A DNA stretch of 64,000 bases from Eledone cirrhosa. Its lineage: Eukaryota; Mollusca; Cephalopoda; Octopoda; Eledonidae. Under the pieces are notes generated by a model. That model saw nothing but the letters and a program-made list of their open reading frames with translations, was not told the origin of the DNA and did no database searches. Positions 22,851 through 36,855 of this stretch are shown piece by piece. A program made the translations under genes and the position numbers. Position 1 is the first letter of the stretch, and the number at the start of each line of letters is the position of its first letter. The stretch spans positions 35,080,757 through 35,144,756 of the forward strand of contig OZ024741.1 of assembly GCA_964016885.1 (NCBI GenBank). The letters run 5' to 3'.

Positions 22851-22914
22851 ATTTCATTATATATATTTCGGGGATATCATATTAACAATATGCTATGCCT
22901 TCCTCAGACAAAAT
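22851..22914 (-). ncRNA. Type I hammerhead ribozyme candidate
   Basis: Read on the minus strand. Stem I is ATTTTGT (22914-22908) with ATGAAAT (22857-22851), seven pairs including two G-U. The core CTGAGGA is at 22907-22901. A long stem II is closed by CATATT/AATATG around GTT. GAAA is at 22869-22866. Stem III is AT/AT with an ATAT loop, and H17=A at 22858. The fourth stem II pair is C-C, as in several other copies. The first pair is A-C, which may weaken it. Outward it meets (TA)n after 42 nt. Confidence 0.7.
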
Positions 22915-22991
22915 ACAATATAAACAGTTTTATAGATAAATAGATTCGACATACCGTAATAACACCGACTTGCATTTGAAGAGGTTAAACT

Positions 22992-23200
<209 letters not shown>

Positions 23201-23209
23201 CACTCAGAA

Positions 23210-23245
23210 CGAGCTGATGATCCGCATGTGAAACATTTGTTCTCG
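23210..23245 (+). ncRNA. Degenerate hammerhead-like motif
   Basis: Stem I is CGAG (23210-23213) with CTCG (23242-23245). CTGATGA is at 23214-23220 and GAAA at 23230-23233. Stem III is AC/GT around ATTT. The 9-nt stem II interval (TCCGCATGT) pairs poorly. The flanks match the palindrome at 11157-11307. Confidence 0.35.
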
Positions 23246-23277
23246 GTATGGTGAACTAACTGTTGTGGAACTACTTC

Positions 23278-23362
23278 TATATATATGTGTGTATGTCTGT
23301 GTGTGTGTGTGCGTGTGCGTGTGTATTTGAGTCTCTCTCTCTCTCTCTCGCTCTCTCTCTCT

Positions 23363-23458
<96 letters not shown>
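23278..23458. repeat. Compound (TG)n(CT)n(TA)n microsatellite
   Basis: TG-rich, then CT-rich (23331-23426), then TA (23427-23458). Confidence 0.96.
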
Positions 23459-23461
<3 letters not shown>

Positions 23462-24149
23462 AGAATGTTGCCAGAATCTGCACCAAAGTTGGGGGTGGTG
23501 CCTTTTTAAATGTTTGTATTCTTATCAGTTTAATGATGTCATTGGAATGGTTTTATGTCAAACATCTCGGTTATCTGGTGCTATCTTGTTAAGAAGACCC
23601 TGACATTGTTCGAATGTAGAAGTGTGTAGTGGCGTGACTTATGGTTGCGATAGCTTGTATGAGTGTATGTGCATTTGTCCGTAAGTATTCGTTTTTGTGT
23701 GGTCTGGTAATAATTCTATATACGTGAGTGCGAACTCAATGCTCCAGCTGACGCTTCTCACGCTGCTAGTTATTCCCCTACACACACACATATAAACACG
23801 TAAGCTGTGTATGTGTATTAAAGAAAGAAAGTATGTGTTTATCCTTATATATATGTGTGTGTGTGTGTATGTCTGTGTATGTATTGTACATGTATGCATC
23901 TATTTATGTATGTTCTGGTTTTATAATTTTATAAATTTTTACCAATAGAGAGAGAGAGTCGGTTTCTCACATAGATAGAAGACTCTCTCATTGGAATTTA
24001 CACAACATCAACCAGGTAGATATGTTTGCATGTCTGCATGCATGCATGTGTGTTCAGGTATGGATGTATGTTGTAAGTGTGGGGGTGTATGTTTTGAGTT
24101 ATATGTATGCATGTGTATATGCTTTGTATCTGTACATGTGCACATGCAG
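23459..24149. other. Intergenic, TG/TATG-rich
   Basis: No gene is seen. The segment 23940-24060 has relatives near 29280-29410 in inverted form (GAGAGTCGGTTTC, CAGGTAGATATG). The rest is degenerate TATG/TGTG sequence. Confidence 0.5.
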
Positions 24150-25340
24150 TTATTAGATGCAGAATTTTTGGAATGTTTTACATATTGTTGCTGTTTCATT
24201 AATGGATTGTACTTGTAATTTTCTAACTAGTCGTGTTCTTTCTGTTTCTGTGAAGCCTAGCTTCTCAAGATTTGTACTGAGGAAGTTACTAACATATCTC
24301 AATACCCCAATAATCACAGGCATTAATCTGAATGTATAATCAGGGTGGAGTATCTGCAGATTTCTCATTAGTTCTGCATAGATATTCTCCTTTTCGTTAA
24401 CCTTTAATATTATATTGTTATCTGTTGGGCAGCTAACTTCCACTACTGTTCATGCCTTCTTTTCCCTGTCCCATATCATTATATCTGGTCTGTTATGCTT
24501 GCATTTTATTGGGGTTTTGACTGGAACATTCCACCAGTACCCTTTCATATTATGTATATGTATGTCTTCCACATTGCTGTAGCTTTCAATGTGTTTATTG
24601 TCGGGGATATCGTTTCAACGGATTGCATTGTACAGTGTTTTGACCACTACATCATGCCTCATAGGTAGATAGTACCGCGATGACATCTTTGGACAGCTGC
24701 TTATGAGATGGGTGACATCTTCGATGTTAATTCTGCAGAGTCTGTACTTGTTGTCAGATCTAGGTGTTTTGCCTGCATCCCCATCTCATTTGTGAATCAG
24801 GTATTTTGTATTGATTTCCTGTTCTTGGATTGCAAAAGCGTATCCTTCAAAGTGGGAGCCATTATAACGGTTGTTGGTCCAAGATAGACTACCGTGCTTA
24901 TCTATATTACTCTCACTCTGGAGCTTACCATCAACATATTCAAGCATGATTTTTAGCTGATAAGGATGCAGTTTTTCATCCATGGATGCGCTGCGGTATT
25001 GCTGAGCAACTTCCCTGGGTGTGAGTTTTTGATTATCATTCAGAGAGTATCTTTCAAGGGGTTCTTTCCCAACTCTCGTAATCTTATCTGTCTCATGCAG
25101 ATAGACTTGCTCAGTATATGGGCCTCTACGCTTGGAGGTTCGTAAATGTTGTCGGAGGGATATGATGCGACACTCAAATGCTGTCCGGACCGATGTTAGG
25201 CCCCTGCCACCCTGCTTACGTTTCTAGTTGAGGCGGTCTATGTCACTGTTGATGTGGAAGTTTCTGGCATTGTTTAGAATTTTTCGAGTTTTAACATCAA
25301 TTTCTAGGATTTCGTCTATCGACCACTCCAGGATTCCAAA
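24150..25340 (-). pseudogene. R2-like LINE relic: RT C-terminus, zinc knuckle and restriction-like endonuclease
   Basis: On the minus strand, successive open pieces give LEWSIDEILEIDVKTRKIL, then GSHFEGYAFAIQEQEI, then CRINIEDVTHLISSC (a Cys-His-Cys knuckle) and NRPDIMIWDRE...VVEVSCP. The last fits the PD-X(12-14)-E motif of restriction-like endonucleases found in R2/NeSL/HERO-type LINEs. It closes with PVIIGVLRYV, and the last frame stops at 24153. At least three stops or shifts lie between the pieces, so it is dead. The upstream polymerase core (catalytic YADD) is not visible here. Confidence 0.72.
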
Positions 25341-25673
25341 CCTTGATGTAAGGACAGGTACAACAAACACTGTGAGCCACTGTTGTATTGTGCGGAGAGA
25401 GTTCCGATGACCATATGTATGTATGTAAAAAACATTCGTCGGAAATATTAGTCGACGAAGAGATGGAATATTCATTTTGCAGCAACACAAATTTAAACAA
25501 TAGAAGTCGATAACAAAATATTTTCCATTACTGATATTATCAGCTGGTCGCAATTTCTGGTAGAAGGAGACGGGATCCGAACTTTTTGCTTTTAAATCTT
25601 GCTAAATCTTTCCAAATTCTTCATTATTTGAATATCATAGATAGTGTTTTTCATTAGAAATATGGTAACGAAG
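25341..25673. other. Intergenic stretch
   Basis: No gene or named repeat is recognised. It may hold the decayed upstream edge of the LINE relic. Confidence 0.35.
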
Positions 25674-25835
25674 CGGTTGTGCAGCGAATTGGTAGAGTCG
25701 TTAGAACGTCGGATAGAATGTCTTGCCGTATTTGTTCCGACTCTTGTTGCTCTCCTAGTTCCAATCTGCCTTTTACCCTTTCAAGTTTGATAAAAATAAG
25801 GTACCAGTCGAGTACTGAGGTTGATTCTTCATCCA
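25674..25835 (+). mobile_element. Diverged Ceph-type SINE
   Basis: GAATTGGTAGAGTCGTTAGA (tRNA-like head), CCTTTCAAGTTTGATAAAAA and AGGTACCAGTCGAGTACTGA keep the order of Ceph-SINE blocks with heavy divergence. Confidence 0.6.
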
Positions 25836-25837
25836 TA

Positions 25838-25922
25838 TCCCTTCTCTCTCTCTCTCTTCTCTCTATCGTTCTCTCTCTCTATCTATCTCTCTCTCTCTCT
25901 CTCTCTCGCTTTCTCTCTTTCT
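25838..25922. repeat. (CT)n imperfect microsatellite
   Basis: CT-rich tract with TA/GT interruptions. Confidence 0.92.
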
Positions 25923-26099
25923 CATTCTTTAGAAGAAATCGGCTGTGAGTGGGGGGGGGGGCTCCACCAGGTCTAAAGTTTCTAAAACACAACATATATC
26001 AAACAGTACTCCTGCGACTCCATCAGGAGTTATGGATTCACGCATACATACAACGACAGGATTAAAGTAATTCTCGATATTTATCGTTACCAAAAGAAT

Positions 26100-26935
26100 C
26101 ATATCTGCAGATTAATTTCTGAGTTGCAAAGGAATTCAGAACGGTTTACCTCAAATGTGCTAGTAGGATGCCGGATTGTGCGGTGCCAAGCATTACAGTC
26201 AGCAGTCGGGGTGTTCCATTGGTGAGGGTCGGTGTTACATACTTTCATAGTCTCTTTTAGCGTGTCTTTGTATCGTATCGTTGTTCCGTCGGCCAGAAGA
26301 CAATTGTCCATAGAGTACGATCTTTGGCGGGCAATGGTCTGCCATTCTGGAGACACGCTCCACCCAGCGCAGCTGTGTCTTCATAAGAGTAGCCTCAATA
26401 CTGGTGGTCTTGGCATTCTCAAGGACCTCTGTGTTGGTGATATAGCCACTCCTGTGGGTGTTTGATATGGTGCGCAGACAACATTGGTGGAATCTCTCCA
26501 GGAGGTAGGTGTGACGACTCGGAGTCGTATATGAGAATGACAAGGACTACAGCCCTGTAAATGCTGAGCTTTGTCTCGGTTTTGAAGTTGTAGTTTCTTC
26601 ACATTCTTTTTGAGTCTACCAAAGACACTGCTGGCTTTAGCTAGTCTGTTGTCCAATTCCTCGCCGATTCTAGTATAGATGAAAATGCCACTCCCAAGAC
26701 AGCAGAAATGCTGCACAGCATTCAGCTTGGTCTGCTTGATGGAAATATTTGGTGGATCGTTTATATCCTGGAGAGCAGGATGATGGAAGGCTTCGGTCTT
26801 CTTCGAGCTGACATCTAGGCCAAAGAAGTCAGAAGCATTTGGACAGTATGAAGTAAGGCGCTGCATGACTCCTTCAGTGGACGTAACAAGTGCAACATCG
26901 TCAGCAAATAGGAGCTCTCAGATCAGTTTCCTGTA
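26100..26935 (-). pseudogene. RTE-like LINE relic: RT C-terminal region
   Basis: On the minus strand the frames give DFFGLDVSSKKTEAFHHPAL, GEELDNRLAKASSVFGRLKK, LLERFHQCCLRTI and MKTQLRWVERVSRM, the usual C-terminal string of RTE/Jockey-type RTs in molluscs. At 26895-26900 the GCTGACGAT...-type sequence encodes the remnant of the catalytic ADD region. Three frames are needed, so it is inactive. A 120-bp piece of the same element is repeated at 29152-29271. Confidence 0.75.
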
Positions 26936-26952
26936 GTTTTGATATATATACC

Positions 26953-27180
26953 TGAAGGCGCATGGCTTAGTGGTTAGAGCATTGGGATTGCAATCGAAAG
27001 GTTGTTAGTTCAATTATCGGACCGGGTATGTGTTGTTTCCTTGAGTAAGACACTTTATTTCACGTTGCTCCAGTTTACTCAACTGTAGAAATGAGATGAT
27101 AGGACTGGAGTCCCTATCATTAAATTACCCAAGACACCGCCAATGAGATATACCTTGGAGGAGGCCAGCTAAAGCTGCAT
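26953..27180 (+). mobile_element. Second-family SINE with intact A box
   Basis: The A box TGGCTTAGTGG at 26963-26973 is a perfect fit to the RNA polymerase III consensus. B-box-like AGTTCAATTATCGG and the AAGACACTTTATTTCACG block follow. Its 3' end (CAGCTAAAGCTGCATAAGTG) runs straight into the 28-bp minisatellite, whose unit seems to derive from this tail. Confidence 0.88.
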
Positions 27181-27893
27181 AAGTGTGAGCTGTCACACAC
27201 ACACACATAAGTGTGAGCTGTCACACACACACACATAGGTGTGAGCTGTCACACACACACACATAAGTGTGAGCTGTCACACACACACACATAAGTGTGA
27301 GCTGTCACACACACACACATAAGTGTGAGCTGTCACACACACACACATAGGTGTGAGCTGTCACACACACACACATAAGTGTGAGCTGTCACACACACAC
27401 ACATAAGTGTGAGCTGTCACACACACACACATAAGTGTGAGCTGTCACACACACATACATAGGTGTGAGCTGTCACACACACACACATAAGTGTGAGCTG
27501 TCACACACACACACATAAGTGTGAGCTGTCACACACACACACATAAGTGTGAGCTGTCACACACATAGGTGTGAGCTGTCACACACACACACATAGGTGT
27601 GAGCTGTCACACACACACACATAAGTGTGAGCTGTCACACACACACACATAGGTGTGAGCTGTCACACACACACACATAAGTGTGAGCTGTCACACACAC
27701 ACACATAAGTGTGAGCTGTCACACACACACACATAGGTGTGAGCTGTCACACACACACACATAGGTGTGAGCTGTCACACACACACACATAGGTGTGAGC
27801 TGTCACACACACACACATAGGTGTGAGCTGTCACACACACACACATAAGTGTGGGCTGTCACACACACACACATAGGTGTGAGCTGTCACACA
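27179..27893. repeat. 28-bp minisatellite, about 25 units
   Basis: Each unit is AAGTGTGAGCTGTC or AGGTGTGAGCTGTC followed by (AC)6AT. One unit is 8 bp shorter (near 27560). The unit contains GTGTGAGCTGTCACAC, a 6-bp stem with GCTG loop, so single strands can form a row of about 25 hairpins. A/G at the second position mixes irregularly, suggesting repeated slippage rather than recent block duplication. Confidence 0.97.
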
Positions 27894-28225
27894 CAACCAT
27901 GGCAGGTTCAAGAGGCTTTCATCGGTGAGGAATCTGGTGTAGACACTCGTCTTCTTACAGGTTTTTCGTGGCTTGTTTTAGCATTGTGGATACATCATGG
28001 ATGCTCTTATAACACCATAGAAGTAAGAATACATAAAGATAAACAGAGAGAAGGTTACATAAATATATACTTCTCCAAGTAAGCGACATTCTGTAAAAGT
28101 AATCACCGGAAAATAATGTCAGTTACATGTGCACAGAAGACAGAAGCTGTTGTCTGAACTTGACCCCGATTGCCATTTTATTCCGTATATCATTGCGCCT
28201 GCGCCAAGAAAAGTCACTACAGATG
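27894..28225. other. Intergenic stretch
   Basis: No gene is recognised. A 77-codon plus frame that starts in the minisatellite has no motif. Confidence 0.4.
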
Positions 28226-28227
28226 CA

Positions 28228-28261
<34 letters not shown>

Positions 28262-28336
28262 CATACATACATACATACATACATACATACATACATACAT
28301 ACATACATACATACATGCATACATACATACCTATAC
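28226..28336. repeat. (CATA)n microsatellite
   Basis: About 26 CATA units. The His-Thr-Tyr-Ile frames are artefacts. Confidence 0.97.
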
Positions 28337-28344
28337 ACACGAAC

Positions 28345-28800
28345 GAATGTCGTCTCGCTACTACCTCCCTTTGAGACACGATGTGATAGCTAGAACCATC
28401 TGGAGCGCACTTAGTAAAACAAAATTAAAAGCAAATGATGAGGAATATGTTGAGATAGATGGCACTAAGGAATACTGGAGGAATCTGAAAATAAAAACTG
28501 CCACCAAATTAAAACACAACCGGCCTGATATTGTTGTTTGGGACCACACATTGAAAACGTGCTCTGTTGTAGAGATCAGCTGCCCACTTAATGTCAACGT
28601 TGTAATAAAAATACAAGAGAAGGAGGACCATTGATTAGGAGTTTGCAGATCCAGTATCCAAGATACACCTTCAGCTGCATACCCATTATTATTGGAACTA
28701 CAGGTTATATACCAGCCCGCTTGGACCAAAGTATAACTGAACTTAGATTTGTGGACAAAGAATGCAGCTCCTTAATTCATGGATACAAATGGCTACGATA
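28345..28800 (+). pseudogene. R2-like LINE relic, second copy of the endonuclease region
   Basis: The plus-strand frame gives SSRYYLPLRHDVIARTIW, then NRPDIVVWDHTLKTC, then SVVEISCPLNVNVV. This matches the minus-strand relic at 24150-25340 segment by segment and has the same PD-X14-E spacing. It stops at 28632, and homology continues in another frame. The 5' edge starts at the (CATA)n array. Confidence 0.72.
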
Positions 28801-28960
28801 GCTGGCACCTTGAAAATTTACAAAACATTCTTGCGATTCAAGGGATGACAATTTCTTTTCTTTTACAACCTTGCCACTAGGAAGGTGGCCGGTCAAAAAT
28901 GTACTCGAAATTAAGAGAAAGAGAAACATATATTCATACATACATATATGTATGTAAAAG
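28801..28960. other. Short unclassified stretch
   Basis: Decayed continuation of the LINE relic or unique sequence. No feature is certain. Confidence 0.35.
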
Positions 28961-29110
28961 GTAAACAGAAATAACAACACAATCGGTACAATATATGGAA
29001 GGAATATATTAGCTTAACGCTTGAAATAGCAGGAAGAGGGTTTTAACGTTTCGGGCGCAAGTCCTTCAACAGAAGAAAGAATGAGAAATAAGGTAGATTG
29101 AAGGGACGGG
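28961..29110. repeat. Repeat family E (Penelope-terminus-like)
   Basis: AACGCTTGAAATAGCAGGAA, GTTTCGGGCGCAAGTCCTTC and AGAATGAGAAATAAGG recur inverted at 14610-14720 and, more distantly, at 62510-62640. The minus strand reads GTTGAAGGACTTGCGCCCGA followed by AACG, resembling a decayed CTGAAGA ... GAAA arrangement with its C3/U4 lost. Confidence 0.55.
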
Positions 29111-29151
29111 CGGGGTGGAATTGGAAAAAATGTCTTTAAATAAAAATAACA

Positions 29152-29271
29152 GGTCCATTCAGCTTGGTCTGCTTGATGGAAATATTTGGTGGATCGTATA
29201 TATCCTGGAGAGCAGGATGATGGAAGGCTTCGGTCTTCTTCGAGCTGACATATAGGCCAAAGAAGTCATAC
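29152..29271 (-). repeat. 120-bp fragment of the RTE-like LINE
   Basis: Almost identical to 26718-26830 (GACATATAGGCCAAAGAAGT, TATCCTGGAGAGCAGGATGA). It encodes the same KKTEAFHHPALQD stretch. Confidence 0.85.
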
Positions 29272-29906
29272 ATGCCTGCACACACACATGCATACATACA
29301 TGGCTGCACACACACATGCATGCATATCTACCTAGTTGTTGTTTAAATTCCAATGAGAAAGTTTTGGAAACCGACTCTCTCTTTCTCTCTAAAGGTAAAA
29401 ATTTATAAAATTATAAAACCAGAAGAGCATACATATATATATATACATACTTATATACATATATGCATACATATACATACATACACATACAAACATACAT
29501 ACATACATGATGGCTGTCCCCTCATTATCGAGTATGGCCATTGCACGATATACCATTATTAATAATTATTAATTAATTCTATCGTGCAATGCCTGTGCGT
29601 GAAAATATCTTTTAAAGTGAGGAAAGACTGTGCACTGAGCCAATCCCACTCTCTGAGCGACAGTAGCTATAACCCGCAAAGAAGAAAATATCAACATCAT
29701 CGGTAACTAATGAGCCGCAGGTTTTATGTCGGAGTTATCCCAGTTTCCTGAGTTGCCTTCTCCTAGAAGAATGCCCTGACAAAGGCTAGGGGTCCTTCAC
29801 TCCCACTGGTTTAACCGCGCGATCGAGTATCCACCCCGATTATTTCTATGTCCCCGCGCATATACATACACATGTATACACGTATATACATATTTACATA
29901 TATTTA
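29272..29906. repeat. Mixed simple repeats and a repeat shared with 30170-30500
   Basis: TATG/CATA-rich tracts occur to 29510. GATGGCTGTCCCCTCATTAT and GCAATGCCTGTGCGTGAAAA ... CAATCCCACTCTCTGAGC (29510-29700) are diverged relatives of 30170-30220 and 30385-30480. No gene is seen. Confidence 0.6.
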
Positions 29907-30345
<439 letters not shown>

Positions 30346-30499
30346 CATGTGACGACAAGTGCAGAGAGATCTCCAGATATAAAGCAATGCCTGTGCCGTG
30401 AAGCGTTTATAGTGAGCAAAGGCACTGCACAAAGCCAGTCCCACTCTCTTAACCAAGATGATATTTACCAAAAAGAAGAACAAGTCAACATCATTAGAT

Positions 30500-30652
30500 A
30501 CCATACATACATATATACATACATATGTATACATATATATGCATACATATATACATACATATATACATACATATACATACATATATATACATACATATAC
30601 ATACATACATATACATACATATACATACATATATATACATACATATAGATAC

Positions 30653-30685
<33 letters not shown>

Positions 30686-30745
30686 CATATACATACATAT
30701 ATATAGATACATTTACATACATATATACATACATATAGATATGTA
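30500..30745. repeat. (CATA)/(TATA) mixed array
   Basis: About 245 bp of interleaved CATACATATATA units. The open frames here are artefacts. Confidence 0.96.
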
Positions 30746-30756
30746 TTCTTTTCAGG

Positions 30757-31562
30757 ATGAATAATAAAAAGAATGATGCCAGAATTGCGTTGTTGACAAT
30801 GTTTATTTTTCAATAACAAAATTCACTTGTTGGTTCATCGAATATCGAGTAATAAAATCGTGACAGCAATTATCACTACATTAATTTCTTATTAGCTTCT
30901 TCGAGCTAGCGTAAATGCATGTATCACAAAAACGATATAGTAAAAGTTGTGTTGTACTTTTCAGTAGTAGAGAAATGACAGGAAAGCGAAAGAATAGATA
31001 TAGTGTAGTAGGGAATAATTCAATTCAATATATTTGGCAGAAAATAAAACATAGATGCTTCAGATGCCATGTAAGGAGGGGAGAGGGGCAAAATTTACAC
31101 AGTCGGAAACACAGTGGTCCAACACCGGTCCAATTTCGCCTTGAATTGTTGCGTGGTTGGTGCGTTGACTACTTCTTCTGGAAGCCGATTCCAGGGTCCA
31201 GAGATGCGTATCGAGAAAGCAGCTTTCCGTCTATTTAGGCGAAAGCGGCAGTGAAACAGCTTTGTGTCATGTCCACGTAGACCCCTTTCAAGTGCCGGAG
31301 TGAATAGGAGATCTTGAGGGAGATCGTAATGGCCATTGAAGAGATTGTAAGCCAAAATGAGATCGCCTCGTAGCCGTCGACGCTCCAAGGAGAAGAGGTT
31401 CAGCTTCTGCAGCCCGCTTTCGTAGGGCAGCTCATGAAGACCCTGTACCATTCGAGTCGCTAGTCGTTGAACTCTCTCCAAGAAAACTCTCTCCAATATA
31501 AGGAAACCTACTGGGTCTGTCTGTCTGTGCGTGCGTGCGTGCATGCGTGCGTGCGTGCGTGC

Positions 31563-31594
<32 letters not shown>

Positions 31595-31990
31595 TTATCC
31601 TTAACATACGTTGTACCTGTAGTAGTGGTCAATCTGTCGAGCTGGTGTGAAATATGAGAGCATAGTAAACAGACTGTATTCGCGAAGAGAAATTTCACAG
31701 CATTGGCAGAACTTTCTTCTCTCGTCTGCGTTATCACTATCCCTGGTTCCTTTCTCGAAGCCATTGTATTTATAATGATATTATAGCTAGAAGGATGTGT
31801 ATATGGTTTGATTTAGTAGCAGCCATGTGTGTTTCATCTGTCAAGTGCCTGGAGTCACAGGTCAAGTGGTATATACGTTTATCATAGTTGTCTCTTGACA
31901 GGACAATGGTGAGAACTCCCAACAATAGGTGGTTTTAGAGGCGAGAAATTTTAGATTCGGTTTTGAATCTTCTCCAGGTAAAACATAGTA
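30757..31990 (-). repeat. Interspersed repeat family A, copy 2 (with nested LINE)
   Basis: Reverse-orientation partner of 8661-9330. Pieces 30757-31015 and 31494-31990 align with it. The interval 31016-31493 is an inserted LINE fragment. A simple GCGT/GT tract (31527-31593) has grown at the site where copy 1 has CACACACAGACACACAG. Confidence 0.8.
31016..31493 (-). pseudogene. CR1-like LINE 3' fragment nested in repeat A
   Basis: The minus frame gives [31 protein letters not shown] and [14 protein letters not shown], the classic C-terminal string of CR1/Jockey-type ORF2, stopping at 31095. The 3' tail ends with TTGAATTGAATTATT, a short direct repeat of the kind CR1 elements end in. Repeat A breaks between GTAGTAGGGAA and CAATATAAGG, which are contiguous (one base differs) in copy 1. 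Confidence 0.78.
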
Positions 31991-32012
31991 GAATTCTGTT
32001 ACAGATATATAT

Positions 32013-32074
32013 AAATGCGCGCGTGTGTGTGTGTTTGTGCGCGCGTGTGTGTGTGTGTGTGTTTGTGCGTGCGC

Positions 32075-32109
<35 letters not shown>

Positions 32110-32158
32110 TGCGTGCGTGTGTGTATGTGTGTGTGTGTGTGTGTGTGCGCACGTGTGT
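32013..32158. repeat. (GT)n/(GC) mixed microsatellite
   Basis: GT array with GCGC and TTTGTGCG interruptions in a loose higher-order repeat. Confidence 0.95.
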
Positions 32159-32164
32159 TTGTGA

Positions 32165-32335
32165 CGAGTTTCCACAGTTTCCGTCTACCAAATTTCACTC
32201 ACAAGGCATTAGTTAACTCGAGGCTGTAGTAGAAGACATTTGTCCTCGGTGTTACGAATTAGAACTGAACTCAAAACCACGTGGTTACAAAGAGAACTCT
32301 TTAACCACACATTCATGCAGCAATTTGTTTAAAAC
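32165..32335 (-). mobile_element. Third SINE family (CCACGTGGTTTTGAG type)
   Basis: The minus strand has GTGTGGTTAAAGAGTTCTC (head), AACCACGTGGTTTTGAGTTC (B-box area) and, at the 3' part, ACAAATGTCTTCTACTACAG and GTGAAATTTGGTAGACGGAA. I recognise this as a common cephalopod tRNA-Lys-type SINE. The copy is complete. Confidence 0.85.
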
Positions 32336-32427
32336 TTTTCGTTGTAAAATATAGAATTTCTCATCGAGCTGTGTTTTATTTTTTTTTAGACGTATTTAGA
32401 GAGGATTTTAATCTCCGGCAAAGATGC

Positions 32428-32541
32428 TTTCTTATTTATTTATTTATTTATTTATTTATATATTTATTTACTTATATATTTATTTATTTATTTATCTATT
32501 TATTTATCTATTTATTTATCTATTTATTTATTTATTTGTTC
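32428..32541. repeat. (TTTA)n microsatellite
   Basis: About 28 TTTA units with TATA and CTA interruptions. Confidence 0.95.
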
Positions 32542-33296
32542 TGAACGAAGCTTTTTTCTCTACCAAAAACCTTCATTATTTGAGATTCTCAAAGTCAACT
32601 TATGAGTGTATTCCGCACACTGGGATTTCAAACTATTTGCACGCTCTATGGTGTTCGTTAAAATAATAATATGCAATATTATGTTGAAATAATTCACTAT
32701 CAAAACAAAAGTTTTGCAATTCTTTGATTGTTCAACCTTAAACAGTTTGAGTATCATTGCTTTAAAGATAACACCGAACCAAAGGGTTAAATTGTTTAAA
32801 AGAATAAACATAAAAAAAGAAACATTAGCTGTCTTATATTCTACTGTAGAAGGTGATTTGGGATTTGGGGCAAGGCACTTTGTTCTACTTAACCTCATTC
32901 TATATACACAGCTGAAAATATGCACACCCTGCAATCTGGGTGACCCAGTACACAAAGTGTTTGGTAGATGGGTCAAATATTTTGTTTTGAGAATCGGTAT
33001 TTTCAGAGGAATGCTAAGGAATCATTGCATCTATTGCAAGACTTTTCTTTTTAATTTGACATTTTTTTTCTCTTTCAAGAATATACATTAGTTTTGCTTG
33101 ACGTTCAACATTCTATATATTTTTACACTCTGAACCTCACCGACTTTGTTCCCTATTTTTGTCACTACTTTATTCGTAGCATCATTTAATAGTAATATTT
33201 GACAGCCTTCCAAGATCATCTGCAATAATCATAATTCACCACAGTCAAAGATGCATAAACAAATAAGAAGACATGTACGATACTTTCCTTGTTAAA
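32542..33296. other. Intergenic stretch
   Basis: No recognisable gene or repeat. A 125-codon plus frame (32714-33091) and a 138-codon minus frame overlap each other and have no motif. Confidence 0.45.
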
Positions 33297-33297
33297 T

Positions 33298-33404
33298 TCT
33301 GAGTACAAATCCCGCCGAGGTTAACTTTGCCTTTCATCCTTACGGGGTCGATAAAGTAATGTACTGGGTAATTGCTGGCCTTGTGCCAAAAGTAGGAACA
33401 ATTA
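33298..33404 (+). mobile_element. 5'-truncated Ceph-type SINE
   Basis: Starts inside the B-box region (GAGTACAAATCCCGCCGAGG) and ends CAATTATATA. It lacks ATAAAGTACC of the central block through a small deletion. Confidence 0.9.
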
Positions 33405-33417
33405 TATATATATATGT

Positions 33418-33560
33418 TTATCCCGGGTTCAATCGGGGGTAACCACAGTAAGTAAGGTACTCAATACATAGCAGAGTATAAATATTTAATATAGAAATGG
33501 CTTCTACAGGACTAGAACTGTTTCATTCGGGAGAAATCATCAAGAAGTGTACAGATTAAA
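33418..33560 (-). repeat. Hammerhead-bearing repeat family B, copy 2
   Basis: Same 85-bp lead as copy 1 (9429), but here the ribozyme module continues on the minus strand. It lies just right of a short (TA)n (33405-33415). Confidence 0.7.
33499..33549 (-). ncRNA. Hammerhead ribozyme relic (C3 to U)
   Basis: Minus strand: stem I CACTTC (33549-33544) with GAAGCC (33504-33499). The core reads TTGATGA instead of CTGATGA (33543-33537). Stem II is UUC/GAA after a U-U opening, followed by GAAA. Stem III is ACAG/CTGT and H17=A (33505). The single core change at C3 should stop self-cleavage. Stem II pairs better here than in copy 1. Confidence 0.6.
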
Positions 33561-33657
33561 GTTTCAGCAAAGAATCGCTGCTATCACCCTTAACGGGATC
33601 TATTCTTATCGAGCCTCTTCGGATTTTAGTCTTCACATTTATTATTATTACTATATT

Positions 33658-33699
<42 letters not shown>

Positions 33700-33702
33700 T
33701 AT

Positions 33703-34882
<1,180 letters not shown>

Positions 34883-34885
34883 CGT

Positions 34886-34909
34886 TCACACACACTCATA
34901 CACATACAT

Positions 34910-34946
<37 letters not shown>

Positions 34947-35030
34947 TACATACATACACACACATACACACACATATACACACATACATACACACATATG
35001 CATACACACACACATGTATGTATGTATATA
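34886..35030. repeat. (CATA)/(CA) mixed array
   Basis: Interleaved CATA and CACA units. Confidence 0.95.
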
Positions 35031-35076
35031 TATATATATGAAAATATGGGTGAGTAGAATACTGCTGGTTGCACAT

Positions 35077-36385
<1,309 letters not shown>

Positions 36386-36399
36386 ATATATATATATAT

Positions 36400-36709
<310 letters not shown>

Positions 36710-36855
36710 TTTTGAGTTTATGTTGGTTGTATACCAACACCTCAGTATGCAGGCTGGAGCACTCGACGAAGTGCGCAGGTTGGTTTGGTTACTCCGGAGT
36801 AGTGTAAAATAAAGTTAAATAAAAGTCAAATGATTAAAATTTAGCTTCGTTTATT

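Noticed and set aside
27179..27893. Possible CRISPR-like array (regular 28-bp repeats)
   Set aside because: The units are contiguous with no unique spacers, the rest of each unit is an AC microsatellite, and the genome is animal. It is a minisatellite.
29040..29090. Hammerhead in repeat family E (also 62560-62610)
   Set aside because: The region corresponding to CTGAAGA reads GTTGAAG or TTTGATG, and in the second copy GAAA is CAAA. These are relics at best and are described as repeats only.
32560..33091. Overlapping 125- and 138-codon frames
   Set aside because: They lie antisense to each other in AT-rich DNA, have no motif or compositional bias of a gene, and cannot both be real.
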